From contig CM036619.1 of assembly GCA_020746105.1 (NCBI GenBank), forward strand, positions 52,250,635 to 52,314,634: a DNA stretch of 64,000 bases, written 5' to 3'. Made by a program: the position numbers and the translations under genes. Source of the stretch: Trogon surrucura. Its lineage: Eukaryota; Chordata; Aves; Trogoniformes; Trogonidae. Under the pieces are notes generated by a model. That model saw only the letters and a list, made by a program, of their open reading frames with translations. It was not told the origin of the DNA and searched no databases. Positions 49,301 through 61,300 of this stretch are shown in pieces (the stretch's first letter is position 1; every line of letters starts with the position of its first letter).

Positions 49301-52300
49301 TGTATTTCCTTCTCCTTGCCATTCTTGTAGATGGGTGCCTTTTTTCCCAGCATTAGGAATATCCCACAGTGCTGCAACCTTTCAAAAGTCATAGAGAACA
49401 ATCTCACCGTGACATTGGCTGCCTCCTTTTGGAGCTCTTGGTTCGCCTCACCTGGTCCCGCTGACATATCTGCATCCAGTTTGCATAACTGGGTCCTAAC
49501 TCAATTTTCCTCTGCCATGAGTAATAATAACACTCTCCACAAGGCACTGGGACCTGGGAGGCCTGAGAGCAGACCTCAGCCATAAAGACAGGGAAGACCA
49601 GGGTAGCCTTGGCCTTTTATAAATCTTTTATCACTAGGTTCCCTGCTCTGGTGAATAGTGGTCCTGGGAAGGAATAGAGGCTGGTCAGCCTAACCTCAGC
49701 TTTTTGGGAGGATCCTCTGGAAGCCATTTCCAAGCATATGAAGGGATAAGAAGGTGACTGCTTGCCTTCTATGACTGGCTTCAGGGATGAGGGGAAAGGA
49801 GTGGATGTTGTTTGTTCTGAGCCTTTCTTTGTACCAATGTTTAAGAAGGACCACAACAGAAGCCATTTTTGTAAAAGCCTTTTACTTCTTGTCCTGCATA
49901 CGCCTTGATAGTCTGGGAACCTGCCAGCCAGGTCTCTGACCAAATTAAAGCCGATGCTCTCCAGTATTGTATTCTGTTGCTTCCCCATCCACTTTTGATC
50001 TTAAAAATCCACCATCGAATAATCTCAGTGGCCAAGAGTGTTTTGTACTTTCCCATACCTGATGGGTTCTTCTTTACACGCGAGTAGCAGATCCATAGAA
50101 CATTTTCCTTATTTGGGCCATTGTTTCAATGATGACATACAGATTTAAAGCACAGTAGTTCTTCATGTGTGGTGTAACATGATGCTACAACTAAGAGGGC
50201 CAGGGAGCAGTAAATGAAGCACCAGATTTACGGGGCTGAAGGTGCAATAGAAGCTAGCTGCTCTGCAACTGGTACAAAAGGCCGGTTCAGCCCTTAGTGT
50301 CATTTCTGTCCTTGGCTTAACCTAGTCATGGTATCCTAAAGAGTGGTGAAATCTGTTAGTATGGCACAGGGGATCTGTGCTGTATTCCTGGCTTTTACCT
50401 CACCATCACCACTGGGTGATTTTAGGCAAGATGTTCCACCTTCTTCCTCCAGTATGTTTTTTAAGTCGTGAACCACCAGAGCATATGCTTAGTTGTACAG
50501 AAAACTGGAAGAGTCATCAGCCACATGGGGGCTGTTTCCATGCTTCAAAATGAATTGGAGCACTTCCATGTTTAAAATTAAGCAGGAACAGAGAGCTCAG
50601 CTGGGGCATATTGTGAAAGCCATCCACTTGTCTTAATCTTACAACCGTTTTTATTATCTATCCCTTTTCAAAAATTTCTGAGTAGCCAGCTAATCTGTAT
50701 AGGACACATTTGCCCAATTAAGAAGAAAAATAAACATTCACTTCACAAAGGTGTAAATATAAATGAAAAATGAAAGCCTGCTGGTTCTACTGATCTTCAA
50801 GATGTCTTATTGTGGAAAGGGAATTTGTTTTCCAGCATAAAGATTCCTAAACCTTCCTTCTAATACATATACTCTGTGAATTCTGTTAGAGAAGTGGCTT
50901 CTCCTACTACTGCAACTTTTTTTTAAATTGGTTTATTGTTCAACGTTCTTACAATATATGGACTGGTGACTCGCAGGTTCTTCCTCCTCTGTGGATGAGA
51001 GGGAACATATGCTGCCTAATTCCTGTATGTGCCAAAGGTGACTTTCCTCACTGGGTTTAGCTGTGTGAGCTGATGGCAGGAGCCCACTCTCAAGTGCTGT
51101 TTGCTGTTCTTTTCTGGCTGGTTCCCACCAACTGGCAAATCTTCGGTAATACCAAAGACTGGTTTCCCTTTTGCACTGCTCTCCTGTGATCTGATAGGTA
51201 GTGCAGTGGTAGGATAAAGTCTCTGTGATGGCAGGCTGGTTCATGATGTCTTTGCTCAAAGTTGCTGTCTCCTGGAGTATGGTAGATGAAGCCAAGGTAC
51301 AGTGTTGGTGGTCCAGGGAGTTATACTAAGTTGTTGAACCTATAATGTTTTGCATTAAAGGCTTGGTACTAAAATGCTGGTTGTACACTTTGGAGCCTCA
51401 GGCAGTACAGTAAGACTTACAGCTTTTCTGTTAGTACTTTTCTCCTACTCTCTTCCTGCTATTTTAATTTTTCTGCATTTGAAGGTACTGGTGAACTCTC
51501 CCCTTTTATCAACGTAATTATACATTAGCAGTAGAGACTGTAGGTTGTAATTGGTCAGAAAGGGAAGACTTAAGCCATTTATTTGACTCGTAATTTTATT
51601 TAGTTGTTTTGCTTATTCTGCTGTAGGTGATCCTGCTCTGGCAGGGGGGTTGGACTAGATGATCTTTGAGGTCCCTTCCAACCTCTAACATTCTGTGATT
51701 CTGTGATTCTGTGATCCAACACTTCATTCTTTACATACTGTGTGTTAAAGAATAACTGTGTTCTCTCATGTGTGAGGTGTCAAAAGACAGGTTTGTAGTG
51801 AGGCAGGCGTGCCAGGGGCAGCTTGCATTTGTCAAGCACACTGATCATGTTTATCAGTTCAAGAAGACTAAGAGCTTGTAAGATGGTAAAACTTACTAAC
51901 AACTTGGGAATACCTGTTCCATGAGTAAGAGGTATTTATTTGACCTTTTCCTCCCTTTTAGTAATGTGAATAAGACTAGTACATCTCTATTTGTTGCTAA
52001 ATGCACTCCTACCCACATTCTACACAAGTGCACTTGGTTCCTCTCTGACAGCAGAGAGAGAAAGCAAACTTTGTGAGTCATATGTTGATTACACTGACTA
52101 CCTTTTAGAAGTATTAGGCACAACTGTAGGGCCGATACAAGGAACTACTGAAAACCAGACAAAACGGTGGCTGATTGTTGTATTTGCTTTAAATTGAAGG
52201 CAACAATTTGATAGCATATATGTTTCTGTTTTTCATTTCTGTTTGTAGCATGCTTCTTTTAAATTACCTGGGCAAAACTGGCAGAGACACTCCTTTAATG

Positions 52301-55300
52301 GCAGCTGCAATTTTCTCTGCGGGTTGGAATGTTTTTGAATCTGTAGAATCTCTGGAGAAGCCACTAAACTGGCTTCTTTTCAACTATTACTTGACTACTT
52401 GTCTACAATCCTCTATCAGCAGGTGAGTTGCATTCTGAACTATTTAGCAAGGTGGAAGATGTTAACATGAGATCTACAGCAGGTATAATAATATTGGCAA
52501 AATTAATGCTGTAACAACACTTCACATAGCTGTTCTGTGTGCATTCTTCTGTAAGCTTTGAAATAGAAAGGATCTTTGCAAGAAATGTTGCCATCAATGT
52601 GACTAAATTTCTCTGCTCCTCAAGTGACTCAGCACAAGACTAATGTACTTCTGTATTTATGGATTAACTGAACAGATTTTTTAATTTTTTAGATACACAC
52701 ATATTGACTTTGAATATATGTGTATATACAGTAATTCTTTTAAGTTGCTGTTGACTGCAGAAGCATGGAAGGGACTAGTTCATCCTTTGCTTTATAAAAT
52801 TAGGGTGTATTTTCTATGCCAAAATATTTAGTTTTCTTATCTTTGGCATCTTTTTCTTGGCTTATTCAGATTTTTACTGTGTTGCTGGATGTGCCTGCAT
52901 GTGAATGAACAGTTCTTCTGTTCTTTGGTTCCAGACAGGTTTTTAATATGACAGTAAATTAAAACCATGTTCTTGTTACGGAATCACTTCTATAAATCTA
53001 TCTGTAAAGTATGTTTACATAACAAGCTGTCTGTTTATGTAATAAAAACAAGCTCTCCAATTATTCTCTTTCTCTTTAGGCATCGACAAATGTTGGAGAA
53101 ATTATTTGATATGGATCTCGTGATGAAGGTATGTGAAAATGTTAGTTCTGCTTCAGCTGGATGCTGTTGTCCAAATGGCTGACATAGTTCCCTGTTTGAA
53201 TTCTGTATTTCAGGCTAGAACTGTTAGAGAATTTGATAAGCAGTTCACTTCTGTCATGTTTGGCTACCGTACAATTGATGATTACTACGAAGATGCTAGT
53301 CCATGTAGCAAGCTGAAGTCAGTAGGAATTCCAGTGTTGTGTCTAAACTCTGTGGATGATGTTTTCTCACCAGGCCATGGTAAGTTTAGGCTTTAAAAAA
53401 TATCTTTATCTGTATATGCAGTCATTAAGACAAAGTACATAGGTCTGAGAATGAACTCGGGCTGATATGTGGAGGTATACTTGAATGTTACTTGTATATA
53501 GGATCAAAACCTCCAGGGATGAATCAGTCTTGCAGTTACGGTGTAAGACACATAAAACAGCTGATGATGGAGAGACCTGATGAGTACAGAATGCAGAAAC
53601 ACACGGGGTGGCAAACATCAGCCATTAGTAGAGTCTTTGCAGTGAAAAGCAAGAAATAAGCACGTTTACGATATGAGTTATCTTGCTGTAAGGAAGATAT
53701 CAGATGTTTTGCCCTCTCAGAAGCACCCATTTCTATTCATCAAATACAAAGAGAGCCTGTAATGAAGCACTCAGATTCAGATGCCTGGATTGTAGACATT
53801 CAGCGTTCAATGAAAGTAAAAGCAAGTATTTTTTTATTCCCATTTTTCAATCCAGCCCCTACAAAGAATGTCAGGGAGTTGTTTATTTTTCAGATGACTT
53901 GAAATCCTCAGCTGTTGATCTCAATGCCACCTCCAGTGCATGGTAATTAAAAGTAAGAAAAAATGTAAGTTAGCATGTAGGCCAAAATCTAGGGTAAAGG
54001 AAGAGATATAGACAAGGCGAGCTCCTAGAAGGAGGCATGCTGAAATTAATAAGAGTCTAACTAGAAGATGAAGCAGAAATATCAGCTAGTAACAGACTGA
54101 AAACTTTGTTTTCCCTTTTTTTCCTGTTTTCTGCCAAACATGATCACTATGAACATTTTCCTTTTGATCTGAAGATCAAAACCGTGTTGCTAACTGTCTT
54201 AAAAAGATAGACTTGTTCTGCAGTCTGTTTATTGGTTAGTGTCTGAGAAGAGAGAACAAAAGCTAGTGTAGAGGAAAAGCACTATAATGAACAGCTGGTT
54301 GAGGGGACAGTCTTCAGCAGTGAACACCTGACACTTTTAAATACAAAGTTGTCTTGATTTCTTTCATTTTTTTCTGCCGAGTCAAGTGAGATTCTTGTAG
54401 AGTGAGTCATGAAACTAAAATCAGTAGGCAAATGGATTAGAACAAGCAGAAGAATGAAAGAATTGGGAGAGACTGTGTTTTATCTGTGTGTGCATGTACA
54501 ACACATACAGAAACATGCACACGCTTTATTATTTATAGTTCAAATACCTGTTAGACACAAATGTGACATGAAAAGGGCCACTCCAGTAGAGTGCACTAGA
54601 AGAAGACAATCAGATTTCTTCTCCTCTTCAACGAAAAGCATCCTTGCCATACATGAACAATACAAAGATGTGACAGCCACCTAATATGAGGGTAAAAATG
54701 CTGACTGGATTAGCAGAACTACCTTATCCCTTATATTTGCCAGGATGGAGGCTTAAAAAAAATAAGATCTGGGCAAACACAGCAATATTCTTCCAGAATA
54801 CTGCATCCGCCGGTTCAGGGACTTTCTGAGACAGTTCCTTTATATTTACTAGCCTCTGTGGGATTTTTTTTTTTCCCCTGAAATTGGCCAGTTACTGTTT
54901 CTGTTACAAGTGTATAATGTCCTGGAAATAAGAATGGATGGGGCTGTGACCCTAAAATCTGTGTCCAACTATAAAATCTGGCTAGTGATTCTGAAGATAG
55001 CTTTTTGTGAGTCTTACGACCCTGGGGTTGACTTTCTCCATAATACTGCAAGTTGGGTGATCCACTCTGCCGTGCTTCTGCCATGAAGTGTCTTAGAAAG
55101 GGAACAATGGCTTTACCCCTATGTTTAGTTCTGCCTCAGTTTGTGATTTTTGTACTAAAGTGAAGTAGAAAATGTGGCAGGAGTAAGCTAGCTAGTTAGC
55201 ACAAGTAGCAACAGTGAACCAGACAGTGTGCCTGTGTCCCTGCAGGATTTGTTAACCTTTTGCAGACATCCCAGATACCCTTGTCTCTTCATTTTAGAAT

Positions 55301-58300
55301 ATAACTTCCAGCTCTCAAGAGCCAACCATTGACCTTGACCCCATGAAATTCAATCTGAACATAGGAAAACATTTTTTTTTTTACTGTGAGAGTGGTCAAA
55401 CACTGGCATAGAAGGTTGTGGGGTGTCTATCTATGGAGATACTCAAGACCTGATTGGACACAGTCCTGGGCAACCTGGGTAACCCTGCTAGAGTAGAGGG
55501 GTTGGACTAGATGATCTCAACAGGTTTCTTAGAGCCTCAATAGTTCTGTGATTGTGTAGTCTGACTGGCCAAAAGATTGAGTCCCCTGGAGTACAGCTGT
55601 AGCAGATCTTTCCTTCCTTGGAGCTGGTTTCTCAAAGATACACAACTCTTGGTGAACAGTGGATTATAGGAATGGTCTTTTGTGTAAGATTAAGTATCAA
55701 ACCTATTGTTAGAATGCCTTACAAACCTTGTAGTGTAGAAGGGGGTGAGGCAGAGCACCATGAGGAACCTGAAACAAGAAGTGTTAAGAGTCGGCTGTAG
55801 TGACTGCCCATGCTCTCTTAAACTCTGACCCTAACCAACCTTTCTCCATGAAAATATTTGGGTGGTTAGGCATTAATTTATTACTTGTTTACAGAGTTAA
55901 TGCTTTTGGCAGTAAACCCTCGTCCTTGTTGTGATAAGTTTACATTAGAAGGGGCCACCAGGACAATGCTGATATGCAGCTAATAGCGTGACTCTGTTCT
56001 CCATGTCTGTCCTTGGCTCCTATTTTGTGCTACGCACCCGTAGGGTGCAACGTTGTGGTGGCAGGAGACACGGGGCATCCTGATTAGCAGCCTAGAAATT
56101 ATGGCTTTTGCTATCATTTATTCATCCCGACACTTTTGTGGGCTGTTTTATGTTAGCAAACATAAGGAGCTGGTGTTACTTGGGGAGGTGATTTTATTCC
56201 GGCAACTGGCTTGGTTTTTTATGACTCAAGTTTGTGGACACATGTAAGCCTGTGGCAACCAGAGGCAGTTTCTACTCACAACTGTGTAGCGGATTCAATG
56301 CCACAGAATTTCTTCTGAGCCAGACCCCAGCCTTTTATTGACTTTGGGGACTGGTTATTTCACGCCTCATCTCTCCCAGTAATATCTACCAGCTTTTAAG
56401 CTACCTTCCATGTCTACTGTATATAGCTGTAGTTCAACAGCTGGGAAACAGGCCTAGAAAACTTATTAGGGAGAAAGTTGTGCCAGAATTCCTTTGTGTT
56501 AAAATATCCTTTATAAAGCCAGCCACAGCTATCTTCCTATAACAGAGCTTGGGGGATGCAAACCCAGGTCTGCTTTGCCACTAGACAACATGGACCTAAG
56601 GAGAGACTTTCCTTAAAAACTGCAGATCCTGTCTCTGTTGACCTACCACCTGATCATTTCTTCTCATGTAGCTTTTTGGTACACTTAATACTTCCCAGCA
56701 ATTATTTTTGAATGTATTGTGAAAATGTGCCCTTGGATCTCAATCCAGTACTAGGAAGAAACAATTTATGGGCAATCCTTCCTTAATGGTGCTGTTTAAA
56801 GTTCATAGAGCTTGGCGGCCAATGTATCTGTAGTTTAATTCTGGAATGCAGTTCCCATATTGCATAATACTACCTAATGAAAACAAATGCTTTCTTTATT
56901 GCATGACACTTCTCTAATGTTAACTAATTTAAACAAGTCATTGCTTCAGGAAATACGTAATATAACCAAGTCAAGCCCTTTTATTTTGCAAGTGTGAAAA
57001 ATAAATCAAGAAGCTGGACTGATGGTATTCATTATCAGTGTCACATTTAACTTTTCATCTGAACTGGCATTTTTCTCCTCAGAGACTTTAAGCAGCATAT
57101 TAGTCATCTGAATTAAATTTCACTCTACTAATGCTTAGCTAATTGCTGCTGGTGAGCATTGAGCCCAAGCTGAAAGCCTGCCCTTGAGGCTACTACCATG
57201 CCAGCTCCCTCCTGATGCACTGTGCCAAATAAGAGCATGTCTGAAGCTCAGTTATACTTGTTATTGAACTGTCTGGACCTCTTCTGTCTCTCTGCATCCA
57301 ATCTTGGAGTAATTGCTCTTAGGCATTATTTTGCATCCTATTACATAAACAGCACAGTTGAATGAAGTTGGCTGGAGAGACCAAATGGCCAAGGAATGGC
57401 CAGGTGGATAATAATTAGGGTAAGAGTTTAACAAACAGGAAGAAATTGACCAAACAATGGAACAGAAGGTTCCTGATGATCCTGATTCACATGTATTATT
57501 GTTCTTTTTTAAAAAACACTTTTCACAAAGAACATACAACTAATTGATTTTGAACGAGGTAAATCTGCACAGATAAATTTACATTGCAGTTCTGAGATGA
57601 CAAATAACAGATCTGTGACTGCTAGATCAAACAGCAGTGCAGATTTTTGTCAGTAGAAATGTAGGTACAGGGTTACATGTGGACAAAAACAAACAGTACT
57701 GTCTTTTGGCATGCTACCCTATATCCTAGAGTGCATCACATCCAGTGCTCCATTCATCTGCCCTTTACATTGCAGAATTTTCTCTGTTGCGTTGTGGGTT
57801 TATTTGTGGATGGCTGACAGTTCCTAGGAACAGCCTTGAGAAAAGTACCACGCCACTGCCAAGCATCATTTGCATTTTGGCACTGAGGAGCAAGACACAT
57901 ACTCAGTTCTCTTCTGAGAAGGTGCAGAGCAAGAAACTCATGCAAACGGTGACCCAACTGTATCAAGACCGACTATGCCAAGGGCAGGCTTTCCTGCTCA
58001 CCACAGGGGAGGTAAGAGCAGAGAGATAACAGCAGGTCCATCTTGGCATCTACTAAAAAATCCTCACTGCAGATGGTTGCAAAGGACAGTGTATTCAGCA
58101 CAGTGCTGCAGCAGAATTCTGTTGTAAATGCATGTTAGTTAGAACAGGGAGAAATTCAGGATGGTCGTAAAGACCTGTGTGTGGCTCACACCTTGCCTGG
58201 CACAGAAGATAACCAGCATCCTAGTGCTGGTAGGCCTCTAGGAGTGAGCTGCTGGAGCTGTCTGGAGGCAGGAAGCACATGGCACCCGCTACAGTATTGC

Positions 58301-61300
58301 CAATTAGCTTGAGAATGAATAATTAACCGCTAGCAAACTGATTTGGGAAGTATCATTACGCTGGCAACCTGTGAATAACAGGTATGGAGAGGTCACATGG
58401 AACTTTATGTATAAGGGCTTCCCCAGCTGGGTTGGCACATGTCCCTTTCACACCCCCAGCAAAGCACTTTCTCAGCAAGAAAAGATAATTCTCTCTACCC
58501 TTTGATGCCAGACTGACAAATTGAACAAACATCATGTTTCTGCAGTCTTAGCTAGTGAAAAGGTGTGTCCAGGCCAGCGCCCACCTGATGCTGAAACCAT
58601 TAGGATTGATGGAGTTCTCATGTTATCTCTGATTCTTGGAGATCAAGTCTTGTCTCTTATTGCACACTCTTCTTCCATATAAGCCTGTTTGTTAGTCCTT
58701 TCGGTGACCAGGGAGGCAGATGCAAAACAGACCTGGAAAGTGCAATTCATTGTCTAAAGGAGGAACGGGGGACTCAATCTTGAGTCTGATCCCCTCTTCC
58801 CTATCAGGATTCTCTTTACTCTGGCCCATGCCCTACTAGAGGGAGAGGAGCAGATGGCTTAGTGCAGAGAAGTGGGCAAATTCCCGTGCAGTCGGCAGAA
58901 GCTGACATGAATCATAGCCACTGTCTTTGTACTCGGCAGTGTGTTCATCCACAGAATCCAAGGGAGCCACATCAGACACTGCTGGGCAGATTAACTCAGA
59001 CAAAACTCCAGACAAGCACTTGCTGAGTCTGGAGTCTGAAAATGATGCATGTGTTGGATTGCAAGAATTAACACATTGTTTTCGGCACCTCTTGTTTTCA
59101 GCCTGTGCTGTTTCCCAGTCAAGGCTAGCAGGCCCTAAGCTTTTATTTCATTGACTTTTCTTTTAGTCTTGCCTCAGCATTGCTTTAAAAAGCTCAGAGA
59201 CTGCATATAGTATTTTCAATTTTCCAGCTAAACAAAGACAAGTCAAGGACTTCTTGTACAGACAGTGAGAAGCACAGTTTCTTCCACCTGGTAAAGAATC
59301 AGAATTGCTCACTAAGTGCAGGAATCTATGGACTACTTAGATGCATGCAGCTTTGAAAGGAGGGGAAGGGAGAGAAAGAAATGAATAGCAGTGAGCAGCT
59401 AAGAATCTCATGTACTCCGCAAGAGAATCCCCATTGCTCTCTGGTGCTCAGTCTGTGCTCCATTCAGGGCACAATCAAGTACCTTATGTTGCAGGCAGGA
59501 ACCTTGTACCACAACGCTCATAAAACACACCAACACTGCTACGGATACGGTTGGTTTAGCATCCTTGCTGAGGCCCTGGAGTGGAACAGAGCACGTCCTT
59601 CCAGGCACTGCTTGTAAGGACCTGTGAGGCACAGGCTGCTGCCCCGACTCTACAGGTCTGGCACTTCTGCCGTGATGGATTTTCAGTTGCGCCTCTGTTC
59701 ACCGCAGTCATTGCATTCACCACCTCGTGTGAGGTACTCTGGCTGGGGTCCTTCTCTGGCTAAGGACTTCCAGTTGCTGAAAATGAAGGCAAATCGGCAG
59801 CCGAAGTACACTGCAATGCTTTGAAAATGAAAGTCAAGAACTCCACAATAAAGCAGGTAGTGATGTGCAAGGATAATGACTATGCAAGGATAACGACCAT
59901 GTTGTAGTGCCAAAGCATTTTTACTTTAGCAAGATATGACCTAAAATCAGATTTATTTTCTTGTGGAATCATGAACTTTTTTTAGACAATACAGTGAAAA
60001 TCCTACTGTTCCCTTCTGTCTGGACAAAGCAGGTCTTCTTTTGCTGTTGTTTTTTTTCTGTCAATCCTGAATAATCAAAAAATCTGTATTATTCCCCCCC
60101 TTCCATGAAGTTTATTATTTGAAAACTGGAACTTTAAAGGACATTTTTCACTGAAATGTATTGGGATTTCTGCTTGTTCAGGAGTATATTTAGCATTCTT
60201 AAAATTCCAGAGAAAGCTGCTTAAATAAGGTATTTTTTATATCCAGAGCACAAACACCACAGCTCCACTGCTGTGTCAGTCAGTTCATACGATAATAATG
60301 TCATCCTGCCACACTGAAATACCATTTATGAAGTCGTAGGCTTTCTCGGTTGTCAGTGTGCCCTACCTGACCTTTATTTTCTTTCACAAAGGGAACTCCC
60401 CAGGTGAGAGCACTGATTAAGCTACACACCTATGCATATTGAACTAAGATGCAGTGAAGCCCTCCTCTCCAGCACATTTCAAGATCAGCACGTATCTCAG
60501 GTGTAGTTCACAGAGGAGTTTAAGCTGTTGTCGGCTGTGACCGAAAAGGGTCACCTGACTGCAGTCCTCATCTGACTGCCTGCTGCTATTCACATACTGA
60601 TGTTAACATGGGGAAGCAGAGCAGGGAGCTGATCCAGCTGAGAGCTAACCCAGCAAAAGAAAAATCCTCGTAGTATCTGGTCTAATAATCTAAATTCTAA
60701 ATGAAATAATTTTCTAGCAGTCACTGTTCAGTAGAGAACCACTAAACTACTGGGTGACACAGAGCAGCTTTCTGTGTCCTTATGCAGTTGTGTGCCCTTC
60801 CTCTTTTTCTGTTTACCTTGCGTATTTAGATTATGAGCTCCTCAAGGGCAAGAACCATCTCCCAGTGTGTTTGCTGATGTGCACCAAATGTGCAGGTGTA
60901 AATGTATGGCAAATCAGATACAATGATGATAACCCAGGATAAACTTTAATATTAGCTGATAGGATATCTTACAGACAAAACCTTACTGTGATATTAAAGG
61001 TTTTGTGTTTGGAGTGTCCTACAGAAAGAATGGGATTCACAATTAAGGTATCAGTTCCTTAGTTTATCCAAAGTTGAATATTGCAACATGGGTTAAAAAC
61101 TACAGGCTTGATTGTCCTTTTACTTACATTATTTATACTAAGTCATTCGTGTGCATTAACATGGGTGCTGTTCCATGAGTAGGACTGAAAGAAAGATGAA
61201 GCCAAGTGATTTCTGAAACTTTGGCAGCAGCCAGGAAAATCACACAGAGGCGGTGAATAAATGATGAAGAGTGAAATGGCTTTTAATACAGCTGTGGTTC

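Larger units (their letters stand above)
47552..52248 (+). other. ABHD3 intron 5
   Basis: 4.7 kb with an old CR1 at 48478-49480 (possibly to 49.9 kb) and a CR1 tail at 51622-51716. The rest is unremarkable. Confidence 0.9.
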
